NCBI RefSeq assembly: GCF_937952055.1
Contig: NZ_CALFYO010000020.1
Location: 620,001 to 684,000, forward strand
Source: an uncultured Piscinibacter sp.
GTDB taxonomy: Bacteria; Pseudomonadota; Gammaproteobacteria; Burkholderiales; Burkholderiaceae_C
Direction: 5' to 3'
DNA length: 64,000 bases
Both the position numbers and the translations under genes were made by a program. Every line of letters begins with the position of its first letter. Within the stretch, counting starts at the first letter, position 1. Below, piece by piece: positions 33,849 through 41,190 of the stretch. Below the pieces are notes generated by a model, which made no database searches, was not told where the DNA came from, and saw only the letters and a list, made by a program, of their open reading frames with translations.

Positions 33849-34982
33849 ATGGACTTCGATTTCTCCGACGACCAGGAATCGCTGCGCGACGCGGTGCGCC
33901 GCTGGGTCGACAAGGGCTTCGGCTTCGAGCGCCGCCACGGCATCGCGAAGGCCGGCGGCGCCACGCGCAAGGTCTACGGCGAGCTCGCCGAGCTGGGCCT
34001 GACCGGCCTGGCCGTGCCGGAATCGCAGGGCGGCATGGGCTTCGGCCCGGTCGAGGCGATGGTGGTGTGCGAGGAGCTCGGCCGAGGCCTGGTCAACGCG
34101 CCCTATGCGCATGGCGCGCTGGTGGCGCCGACGCTGCTGTCCGCTGCGCCGGCCGAGCTGCAGGCCGAGTGGCTGCCGAAGATCGCCGACGCCTCGGCGC
34201 TGATCGTGCTCGCGCATCAGGAGCGCGCCGCCCGCTACCGCCTGAACCACGTGACGACGACAGCCGCGAAGGTCGGCAGCGACTGGACGCTCAGCGGCGC
34301 CAAGAGCCTCGTGCCCGCGGGCGACGAGGCCGACGCCTTCATCGTGCCGGCGCGCACCGCCGGCGCAGCCGCCGATGCGGCCGGCATCGGCCTGTTCCTC
34401 GTGCCCAAGGGCGCGAACGGCCTCGCCGTGCGCGGCTACCCGACGCAGGACGGCGCGCGCGCCGCCGAGCTCGCGCTGAAGGACACGCCGGCGACATGGA
34501 TCGCCGCCGACGCCCTGCCGCTGCTCGAGCAGGCCATCGACGCCGGCATCGCCGCGGTCTGCGCCGAAGCCGTCGGCGCGATGGACAAGCTGGTCGGCAT
34601 CACCGCCGAGTACATGAACACGCGCAAGCAGTTCGGCGTGGCGATCGCCACCTTCCAGGCGCTGCGCCACCGCATCGCCGACGTGAAGATGCAGCTCGAG
34701 CTGGCGCGCTCGATGAGCTACTACGCCAGCCTCAAGCTCAGCGAGGCGCCCGCCGTGCGCCGCCGTGCGATCGCCCAGGCGAAGTACCAGCTCGGCCAGT
34801 CGATGCGCTTCGTGGGCCAGCAGTGCATCCAGCTGCATGGCGGCATCGGCGTCACCGACGAGTACATCGCCAGCCACTACTTCAAGCGGCTGACGGTGCT
34901 CGAGATGACCTTCGGCGATTCGCTGCACCACCTCGGCGAGGTGTCCGCGCGCATGCAGGACAGCGCCGGCGTGTTCGCCTGA
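33849..34982 (+). CDS. pimD: Acyl-CoA dehydrogenase, pimeloyl-CoA dehydrogenase small-subunit type
   Basis: 377 residues, 2 bp after the upstream subunit gene. It starts MDFDFSDDQESLRDAVRRWV. It has EEAMVVCEELGRGL-type text (VEAMVVCEELGRGLV), the late TRKQFGVAIATFQALRHRIADV helix and QLHGGIGVTDEYIASHYFKRL, matching PimD. The usual S-G-x-G-S-D FAD loop is replaced by a diverged HQERAARYRLNHV stretch, so the two chains are probably unequal partners of one enzyme, the large chain doing most of the catalysis (inference). Located in the cytoplasm. Confidence 0.84.
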   Translation: MDFDFSDDQESLRDAVRRWVDKGFGFERRHGIAKAGGATRKVYGELAELGLTGLAVPESQGGMGFGPVEAMVVCEELGRGLVNAPYAHGALVAPTLLSAAPAELQAEWLPKIADASALIVLAHQERAARYRLNHVTTTAAKVGSDWTLSGAKSLVPAGDEADAFIVPARTAGAAADAAGIGLFLVPKGANGLAVRGYPTQDGARAAELALKDTPATWIAADALPLLEQAIDAGIAAVCAEAVGAMDKLVGITAEYMNTRKQFGVAIATFQALRHRIADVKMQLELARSMSYYASLKLSEAPAVRRRAIAQAKYQLGQSMRFVGQQCIQLHGGIGVTDEYIASHYFKRLTVLEMTFGDSLHHLGEVSARMQDSAGVFA

Positions 34983-35000
34983 ACCCGGCGTGACGCCGCT

Positions 35001-35018
35001 GCCGGCTAGGATGCCGGC
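35001..35018 (+). promoter_or_regulatory. Palindrome GCCGGC-TAGGAT-GCCGGC abutting a start codon
   Basis: Perfect 6-bp arms around TAGGAT (35007-35012); the right arm ends at the ATG at 35019. The core looks like a -10 element 6 nt before the start codon, with no Shine-Dalgarno sequence. It may be a promoter for a leaderless mRNA, an operator, or a hairpin. Confidence 0.4.
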
Positions 35019-35999
35019 ATGAACGATTCCATCGTCGACGTGGCCGGCGTGAGCGTCGGCCACTTCAGCGACCGCCGCCGGCCCACCGGCTGCACGGTGG
35101 TGCTGGTGCCCGAGGGGGCGACCTGCGGCGTCGACGTGCGCGGCGCCGCACCCGGCACGCGCGAGACCGAGCTGCTCTCGCCCTTGAACGCCGTCGAGAA
35201 GGTGCATGCCGTGCTGCTGGCCGGCGGCAGCGCCTTCGGCCTCGATGCAGCGGGCGGCGTGATGCGCTGGCTCGAAGAGCGCGGCATCGGCGTGGAGGTC
35301 GGGCCCGCGCGTGTGCCCATCGTGCCCGCGGCGATCCTGTTCGACCTCTGGCTCGGCGACGCGCGCATCCGGCCGGACGCCGCCGCCGGCCACGCGGCCT
35401 GTGTCGCGGCGAGCCGCGACATTCCCGCCCAGGGCAACGTCGGCGCCGGCGCCGGCGCGACCGTCGGCAAGCTGTTCGGCATCGAGCGTGCGATGCGTGG
35501 CGGCATCGGCAGTGCCGCGGTGACGGTCGGCGGCATCACCGTCGGCGCCCTCGTGGCCGTCAACGCGCTCGGCGACGTCATCGACCCGTCCAGCGGGCAG
35601 CCTGTCGCCGGCGCACGCACCGCCGGCGGCGCGCGCCTGCAGAATTCGATGGACGCCTTGTTGCGCGGCGAACTGCCCGCGCCGCTGCAGCCCGGCGCCG
35701 CCACCACGTTGGGCGTGATCGCCACGGACGCGCAGCTCACCAAGTCGCAGGCGAACAAGATCGCGCAGATGGCCCACGACGGCCTCGCGCGCTGCATCAA
35801 CCCGGTGCACACCATGGGCGACGGCGACACGCTGTTCGCGCTGGGCACCGGCACCGCCGGCCGCAGCACCAACGTCACCCTGCTCGGCGCACTCGCTGCG
35901 GAGGCCACCACGCGGGCGGTGCTGCGGGCCGTGCGTGCTGCGTCGCGCCTGGCGGAGCCCGGCCTTCCCGCACTGCCTTGCGCGTCGGACCTCGCATGA
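35019..35999 (+). CDS. P1 family (S58) N-terminal nucleophile aminopeptidase
   Basis: 326 residues. N-terminal VAGVSVGHFSDRRRPTGCTVVL and GGSAFGLDAAGGVMRWLEERG are hallmark blocks of the DmpA/BapA peptidase family, followed by GNVGAGAGATVGK. These enzymes self-cleave to give an alpha and a beta chain. The predicted cleavage and nucleophile site is ATTLGVIATDA, with T229 aligned to the DmpA Ser (T230 as alternative). It releases N-terminal L- or beta-amino acids, and specificity cannot be predicted. It is 36 bp downstream of pimD, from which it may be independently transcribed. Confidence 0.87.
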   Translation: MNDSIVDVAGVSVGHFSDRRRPTGCTVVLVPEGATCGVDVRGAAPGTRETELLSPLNAVEKVHAVLLAGGSAFGLDAAGGVMRWLEERGIGVEVGPARVPIVPAAILFDLWLGDARIRPDAAAGHAACVAASRDIPAQGNVGAGAGATVGKLFGIERAMRGGIGSAAVTVGGITVGALVAVNALGDVIDPSSGQPVAGARTAGGARLQNSMDALLRGELPAPLQPGAATTLGVIATDAQLTKSQANKIAQMAHDGLARCINPVHTMGDGDTLFALGTGTAGRSTNVTLLGALAAEATTRAVLRAVRAASRLAEPGLPALPCASDLA

Positions 36000-36129
36000 G
36001 CCCTTCCCTGCCCACCCATCGCAGCGCGGTGGACGACGATCCGCGCCGACCGCGACGACAGGTTCGCGCGAGCGGACGGCGCGTGGACCGGCGCTCCCGG
36101 CAGCGGGTGGAAGGGGGCCGAGAAGCTGC

Positions 36130-36867
36130 ATGACCAGGCGCGCCACCACCCTCGCCCAGGTGCTCTTCTCGCAAGGCTTCGGCAGCCGGCGAGAGTGCGA
36201 AGGCCTGATCGCCTCGGGCTTCGTCAGCCTGGCCGGCCAGGTCTGCGACGACCCCTGGCACGAGGTCGACCCCGTGGACCTGGTCTTTGGCGTGCAGGGC
36301 CGATGCTGGCCGTTCCACGAGAAGGCGCTGGTCCTGCTGCACAAGCCCGCCGGCTACGAGTGCTCGCAAAAGCCGAAGCACCACCCGAGCGTGCTCAGCC
36401 TGCTGCCTGCACCCTTGCGCCGGCGCGGCGTGCAGCCGGTGGGCCGGCTCGACGAGGACACCACGGGATTGCTGCTGCTCACCGACGACGGTGCACTGAT
36501 CCATCGGCTCACCTCGCCCAAGCACCACGTGCCCAAGGTCTACGAGGTGCGATGCAAGCATCCGGTCGACGAACGGCAGCTCACGGCGCTGCGCGAGGGC
36601 GTGGTGCTCGACGACGACCCGGCGCCGGTGCGCGCCGCGGCCTGCGAGGCCGACGGCACGCACGGCCTGCGCCTCACGCTCACCGAAGGCAAGTACCACC
36701 AGGTCAAGCGCATGGTCGCCGCCGCGGGCAATCGCGTCGAGGCCCTGCACCGGAGCGGCTTCGGCGCGCTGACGCTGCCGGCCGACCTCGGCCCCGGCCA
36801 GTGGCGCTGGCTGGCCGGGCCGCAGGACATCACTGGGGCGCCGACGCCGGCGGCTTCCAGCCGTTGA
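36130..36867 (+). CDS. rsuA: rRNA pseudouridine synthase (RsuA family)
   Basis: 245 residues. An N-terminal S4 domain (TLAQVLFSQGFGSRRECEGLIASGFVSLAG) precedes a RluB/RsuA-type catalytic domain with HKPAGYECSQK and the catalytic-Asp motif GRLDEDTTGLLLLTDDG, then KYHQVKRMVAAAGNRVEALHR. Best fit is 16S rRNA pseudouridine-516 synthase, using the ribosome as substrate in the cytoplasm. The paralogues RluB and RluE differ mainly in flanks, so the target is probable rather than certain. The 3' end overlaps the convergent cytochrome c gene by 38 bp. Confidence 0.88.
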   Translation: MTRRATTLAQVLFSQGFGSRRECEGLIASGFVSLAGQVCDDPWHEVDPVDLVFGVQGRCWPFHEKALVLLHKPAGYECSQKPKHHPSVLSLLPAPLRRRGVQPVGRLDEDTTGLLLLTDDGALIHRLTSPKHHVPKVYEVRCKHPVDERQLTALREGVVLDDDPAPVRAAACEADGTHGLRLTLTEGKYHQVKRMVAAAGNRVEALHRSGFGALTLPADLGPGQWRWLAGPQDITGAPTPAASSR

Positions 36868-37171
36868 CCATGCCGACGTAGGCCCAAAGCAGGTCGATCT
36901 GCTCCGGCTTCAGCGTGCCGCCCCAGGCCGGCATCGCGCCCTTGCCGTTCGTCACCGAACGCACGAAGCGCTCCTTGTCGTGCTGCGGAAAGGTGCGCAG
37001 GTCGAAGCCGATGCCATTGGTGACGAGATTGATGCCGTGGCAGCGGGTGCAGGAGCTGACGTAGATCCTGCGCCCGGCCTCGGCGGCGTCGGCTGCCGAC
37101 GGCTGCGCACCCACCGCCGACGCTGCGGCCGCGAGCGCCAGCAGGGCTGCGGTGCGATGTCCCGCGGTCAT
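36830..37171 (-). CDS. Periplasmic c-type cytochrome
   Basis: 113 residues with a signal peptide (TAALLALAAAASAVGAQP). A single haem-binding site C41-T-R-C-H45 is followed by a class I cytochrome fold with the probable axial Met in KGAMPAWGG and the end YVGMVNGW. Its ATG overlaps the stop of the quinoprotein dehydrogenase (ATGA), so it is almost certainly the electron acceptor of that enzyme, comparable to CbiX/ExaB-type or XoxG-type cytochromes in periplasmic alcohol oxidation. Its 3' end overlaps rsuA by 38 bp. Confidence 0.9.
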   Translation of the reverse strand: MTAGHRTAALLALAAAASAVGAQPSAADAAEAGRRIYVSSCTRCHGINLVTNGIGFDLRTFPQHDKERFVRSVTNGKGAMPAWGGTLKPEQIDLLWAYVGMVNGWKPPASAPQ

Positions 37172-38865
37172 CGTGCCGAGGGCAGCGCGAAGGTCCACAC
37201 CGAGCCGCCGGCCGGCACGTTGGCGGTGTCCGGGTCGCCGGCAAGCGCGCCGTAGACATGCGCCGACCCGCTTAGCACGGTGATGTACTCGCGACCGTTC
37301 TTCTGCCAGGCGATCGGCAATCCGGAGATGCCCGAGCCGGTCTGGAAGGACCACAGCTTCTTGCCCGTCTTCGCGTCGTAGGCCATGAACTGGCCGTTCT
37401 GCGCACCGGTGAAGACCACGCCCGAGGCGGTCGACAGCACGCCGGCCCAGAACGGCGACTTGTTGCGCACCGTCCATACCGCCTTGCCCGCCACCGGGTC
37501 CCAGGCCACCAGCGCGCCGCGGCTGCCGTCGGAGGGGTCGACGAAGCCACCGAGTTCGAGACCGAGGTACCAGTTCGGTCCGCCCGGCCGTTCCTGCTTG
37601 ACGTACTTGACCTTCATGCCGAGGTCGATCGAGTTCAGGAAGACGAGGCGGCGCGCCGGATCGTAGCTCATCGGCATCCAGTTCTTGCCGCCGAAGGCGC
37701 TCGGCCAGACCTCGATGAAGTCCTTCATTTCCTCGGTCTGGCGCACCATCGCCGTCATCGGCGTGTCGATGGGGCGGCCGCTGGCCTTGTCGATGCCACT
37801 GGCCCAGTTGACCTTGCGCGCGAACTGCGTGCCGGAGATCAGCTTGCCGTTCGTGCGGTCGAGCACGTAGAAGAAGCCGTTGCGGTTGGCCTGCATCAGC
37901 ACCTTGGTGCTCTTGCCGTTGATCGGCAGTTCCGCCAGCACCAGCTCGTTGGTGCCGTCGTAGTCGTACGGGTCGCCGGGGGCGAACTGGTAGTGCCAGA
38001 CGATCTCGCCGGTGGAGGGCCTGAGCGCCAGCACCGAGCCGATGTAGAGCGAATCGCCGCCGCGCGTGGCCGCGTTCCACGGGCCGCCATTGCCCACCCC
38101 CCAGTACACGAGGTTCAGCTCGGGGTCGTAGCTGCCGGTCAGCCAGGTCGGCGCGCCGCCGGTCTTGTAGGCCTCGCCCTTCCAGGTGTCGCCGCCGGGC
38201 TCGCCAGGAGCGGCAGTGGTCCAGCGATGCCACTTCTTCTCGCCGGTCTTCAGGTCCCAGCCGTCGAGGAAGCCGCGCGTACCGTATTCACCGCCGGAGA
38301 TGCCGGTGATCAGCACGCCGTCGGCGATCAGCGGCGCGTGGGTCATCGAGTAGCCGTCCTTGTACTCGGCCGCCTTGCTCTTCCAGATCGTCTTGCCGTC
38401 GACCATCGAGACGGCCATCACGTGCGCGTCGATGGTGGTGCGGTAGAGCACGCCGTTCAGCGCCGCCATGCCGCGCGTGTGGATGCCGCAGCACAGGTAG
38501 CCGGCGATGTCGTTGGGCAGTTCGATTGCCGTCTTCCACTTCTGCCGGCCCGTCACCGCGTCGATGGCGATCGTGTGCGTGTGCGAGGCGACGTACATCG
38601 TGCCATCGATGACCAGCGGCTGGTTCGAGGCGTTGGTCGAGTTGTCCAGGCTGAGGTTCCACACCGGCGCCAGGTGCTTCACGTTGGCCGGCGTGATCTG
38701 CCTGAGCGGCGTATGGCGCTGCAACGACCAGCCCATGCCGTAGGTGGTGACGTCGCCGGGCGTGGCGGCGTCGTTGCGCAGGTCGGCGATCGTCTGCGCG
38801 TGCGTGCCCGTCAGGGCGCCCGACAGCGCCATTGCCGCCACGCAGCGCACCAGCGTCTTGTCCAT
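37168..38865 (-). CDS. PQQ-dependent alcohol dehydrogenase with lanthanide-type Asp-x-Asp site
   Basis: 565 residues. The start at 38865 follows GAGGAGA; a signal peptide (MALSGALTGTHA) is visible. The eight-bladed quinoprotein ADH fold is supported by the vicinal disulfide YLCCGIHTRG, the repeated W-docking blades (for example TGRQKWKT and TGEKKWHR), and the active site PYDYDGTNE. D301 is the catalytic Asp and D303 the extra Asp found two residues on in lanthanide-dependent XoxF/PedH enzymes; calcium enzymes have no Asp there. It would oxidise a primary alcohol in the periplasm and reduce the cytochrome c encoded next. Methanol versus longer-chain alcohol is undecided. Confidence 0.9.
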   Translation of the reverse strand: MDKTLVRCVAAMALSGALTGTHAQTIADLRNDAATPGDVTTYGMGWSLQRHTPLRQITPANVKHLAPVWNLSLDNSTNASNQPLVIDGTMYVASHTHTIAIDAVTGRQKWKTAIELPNDIAGYLCCGIHTRGMAALNGVLYRTTIDAHVMAVSMVDGKTIWKSKAAEYKDGYSMTHAPLIADGVLITGISGGEYGTRGFLDGWDLKTGEKKWHRWTTAAPGEPGGDTWKGEAYKTGGAPTWLTGSYDPELNLVYWGVGNGGPWNAATRGGDSLYIGSVLALRPSTGEIVWHYQFAPGDPYDYDGTNELVLAELPINGKSTKVLMQANRNGFFYVLDRTNGKLISGTQFARKVNWASGIDKASGRPIDTPMTAMVRQTEEMKDFIEVWPSAFGGKNWMPMSYDPARRLVFLNSIDLGMKVKYVKQERPGGPNWYLGLELGGFVDPSDGSRGALVAWDPVAGKAVWTVRNKSPFWAGVLSTASGVVFTGAQNGQFMAYDAKTGKKLWSFQTGSGISGLPIAWQKNGREYITVLSGSAHVYGALAGDPDTANVPAGGSVWTFALPSAR

Positions 38866-38950
38866 GATGTCTCCTCGTCGTGTTCCGGGACGGGTCGGAC
38901 GATAGATCCGCGTCAAGGTCGCGGCCACTTCGGGAGTAACCCTAGCCCCT

Positions 38951-38968
38951 TGCTGTTCCGTTGCAGCA
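38951..38968. promoter_or_regulatory. Inverted repeat TGCTG-N8-CAGCA between ADH and regulator
   Basis: Five-base arms separated by 8 nt in the 155-bp divergent region between the quinoprotein ADH and the AcoR-like regulator. It is a plausible binding site for the adjacent Fis-type HTH, but short, and the flanking TGT...ACA also forms an imperfect dyad. Confidence 0.3.
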
Positions 38969-39020
38969 CAGCTTGCCCGGTGCCGCGCACAGGCCGCACA
39001 CTGCGCGGCCGGAGACGCCG

Positions 39021-40175
39021 ATGAATCTGCCCGCCAACCCCTTCTACGCATCGCCCGAACAGCGTGTCGCGCTGGCGCGTCAGCACTTCTTCGAGGACGG
39101 CCTGCGTCCTTCGGGCATGGTCAGCGAGGCGGTGCTGCAGTCGTGGTCGCGCTGCCTGCGCACGCACCCCGACCCGCACAAGCCGGCGACGTTCGAGCCG
39201 GTCACGCCCAGCCGCGTGCACAGCGTGCTGCGCGCCAACCGCCAGCTGCTCGAGGCGGCCAGCGCCGAGCTGGAGCGGCTGCGCGAGACGCTCGCCGGCA
39301 CCAGCGGCACCGCCATGCTCACCGATCCGCAGGGCGTGATCATCGGCAGCACGTTCACGCAGGCGCGCAGCCACGAGCGCCTGATGCCGGTCAGCACGCG
39401 CATCGGCGTCAACCTCGCCGAGGAGGCGGTGGGCACCACCGCACCCGGCATCACCGCGCGCACCGGCCAGCCCAGCGTGGTGCTCGGCGGCGAGCACTTC
39501 TTCGGCAACGTGCAGGTGATGCACTGCGCGGCCGCGCCGATCCGCGACGTGCGCGGCCGCCTCGCCGGCGTGCTCGACCTGTCCAGCGAGGGATTGCCGT
39601 TCGGCTTCGACGCCGCCTCGGTGGTGGCGCACTACGCCGCCGAGATCGAGAACCGGCTGTTGTGTGCGCAGTCCACCGAGCACCTGGTGGTGCGCATGCA
39701 GATCTCGCCGGCGCTGCTGGACACGCCGATGGCCGCGCTGGTCGGCATCACCGGCGACGGCCGCATCGACTGGCTCAACGGCGCCGCATCGCGCCTGCTC
39801 GGGGTGGGCACGGCAGCGGGTTCCGCCCCCGCGCCGCTGGCAGAGGACCACTTCGGGTTGCCGCTGGCGGCGCTCGCCTCGCTGTCCGGCGCCGCCACGC
39901 CGCAGGCCGTGCGGCTGCCCAACGGCCTGACGTTGTGGCTGCGTCCCGAGTGGCGCGCGCGCGACGGCCATCGACGGCTGCACCCCGCCGATCCGGCGCC
40001 GCCCCCCGCCCCATCGCCGCAGCCGGCGCCGCCACCGGCCACGCTGCGCGAGACCGAGCGTCAGACCGTCGTGCGCGTGCTCGGCGAGTGCGGCGGCAAC
40101 GTCTCGAAGGCCGCGCGCGCGCTGGGCGTGTCGCGCGGGCTGGTCTACCGCCACCTGCGCCAGGGCGAAGGCTGA
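39021..40175 (+). CDS. AcoR-like GAF/Fis regulator without the AAA+ domain
   Basis: 384 residues from ATG 39021 (GGAGA upstream). Order: an N-terminal AcoR-like segment (ASPEQRVALARQHFFEDG, VSEAVLQSWSRCLR), a GAF domain (about 75-210: GTSGTAMLTDPQGVIIGS, IRDVRGRLAGVLDLSSEG), a PAS-like segment (GDGRIDWLNGAASRLLG), a proline-rich linker, and a Fis-type HTH (NVSKAARALGVSRGLVYRHL). The sigma-54-interacting AAA+ module with GAFTGA that normally sits between is absent, so it cannot act as a classical sigma-54 activator. Divergent from the quinoprotein ADH, it is the likely regulator of alcohol oxidation. Confidence 0.85.
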   Translation: MNLPANPFYASPEQRVALARQHFFEDGLRPSGMVSEAVLQSWSRCLRTHPDPHKPATFEPVTPSRVHSVLRANRQLLEAASAELERLRETLAGTSGTAMLTDPQGVIIGSTFTQARSHERLMPVSTRIGVNLAEEAVGTTAPGITARTGQPSVVLGGEHFFGNVQVMHCAAAPIRDVRGRLAGVLDLSSEGLPFGFDAASVVAHYAAEIENRLLCAQSTEHLVVRMQISPALLDTPMAALVGITGDGRIDWLNGAASRLLGVGTAAGSAPAPLAEDHFGLPLAALASLSGAATPQAVRLPNGLTLWLRPEWRARDGHRRLHPADPAPPPAPSPQPAPPPATLRETERQTVVRVLGECGGNVSKAARALGVSRGLVYRHLRQGEG

Positions 40176-40181
40176 CGCGCC

Positions 40182-40200
40182 GCACGGGATAATCCCGTGC
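40182..40200 (+). promoter_or_regulatory. Perfect palindrome GCACGGGA-TAA-TCCCGTGC abutting ribF
   Basis: Eight-base arms and a 3-nt loop end exactly one base before the ribF ATG (40201). The centre reads GATAAT (40188-40193), a -10-like element 7 nt before the start. No Shine-Dalgarno sequence is seen. It can be an operator, a hairpin occluding the start, or both. Confidence 0.45.
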
Positions 40201-41169
40201 ATGCGAGTCTTCCGCGGCTTCCACCATCCCGGCATCGCCCCCGCCTGTGCGCTGACCATCGGCAATTTCGATGGCGTGCACCGTGGCCACCAGGCCATGC
40301 TCGCGCTGCTGCGCAACGAAGCCCAGCACCGCGGCCTGCCGTCCTGCGTGATGACCTTCGAACCGCACCCGCGCGACTACTTCGCTGCGGTCACCGGCAG
40401 GCCCGAGCTGGCGCCGACGCGCATCGCCACGCTGCGCGACAAGTTGGCCGAGCTCGAGCGCTGCGGCATCGACCAGACCGTCGTGCTGCGCTTCGACCGG
40501 CGTTTCGCCGCGCAGTCGCCACAGGCCTTCGTCGACGACGTGCTGGTGGCGGGACTGGGCGCGAAGGTCGTGCTGGTCGGCGACGATTTCCGCTTCGGCG
40601 CCAAGCGCGCCGGCGACTACGCGATGCTCGACGCGGCCGGGCAGCGCTGCGGCTTCGACGTGGCGCGCATGATGAGCTACGAGGTGCATGGTCTGCGCGT
40701 CTCCAGCTCGGCGGTGCGCGAGGCGCTGACGGCCGGTGAGATGGAGCGGGCCGCCACCTTGCTCGGCCGGCCCTACAGCCTCAGCGGCCACGTGGTGCAC
40801 GGGCGCAAGCTCGGCCGCGATCTCGGCTTCCGCACGCTGAACCTGCGCTTCTCGCATCCGAAGCCTGCGGCTCTGGGCGTCTTCGCGGTGCGCACCCATG
40901 GCCTTGCCGACGGGCCACTGGACGGCGTGGCGAGCCTGGGCAAGCGCCCCACGGTGGACGACAGCGGTCGCGTCGTGCTGGAGGTGCACTGCCTGGACTG
41001 GCCGGCATCGCTCGGAGCCGAGGGCGCCTACGGACGGATCGTGCGCGTCGAGCTGCTGCACAAGCTGCGCGACGAGGAACGCTACGACAGCCTGGACGCG
41101 CTGCGCGCGGCGATCGGGCACGACGTCGAGAACGCGCGCACCTTCCTCGCCGCGCACGCGGCACCCTGA
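40201..41169 (+). CDS. ribF: Bifunctional riboflavin kinase/FAD synthetase
   Basis: 322 residues. The N-terminal FMN adenylyltransferase has LTIGNFDGVHRGHQAML and a later HGLRVSSSAVREAL; the C-terminal flavokinase domain has RPYSLSGHVVHGRKLGRDLGFRTLN and GVASLGKRPTV, then LEVHCLDWP. It makes FMN from riboflavin and FAD from FMN. In most proteobacteria ribF is followed directly by ileS and lspA. Here the next gene is on the opposite strand. Confidence 0.96.
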   Translation: MRVFRGFHHPGIAPACALTIGNFDGVHRGHQAMLALLRNEAQHRGLPSCVMTFEPHPRDYFAAVTGRPELAPTRIATLRDKLAELERCGIDQTVVLRFDRRFAAQSPQAFVDDVLVAGLGAKVVLVGDDFRFGAKRAGDYAMLDAAGQRCGFDVARMMSYEVHGLRVSSSAVREALTAGEMERAATLLGRPYSLSGHVVHGRKLGRDLGFRTLNLRFSHPKPAALGVFAVRTHGLADGPLDGVASLGKRPTVDDSGRVVLEVHCLDWPASLGAEGAYGRIVRVELLHKLRDEERYDSLDALRAAIGHDVENARTFLAAHAAP

Positions 41170-41190
41170 GCGCCTGGCAGCGCGGGCGGT

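Noticed and set aside
38960..39000. Sigma-54-like GG-N10-GC on the minus strand upstream of the quinoprotein ADH
   Set aside because: Only the GG and GC match, with AAGC instead of TTGC, and the adjacent regulator lacks the AAA+ domain needed for sigma-54.
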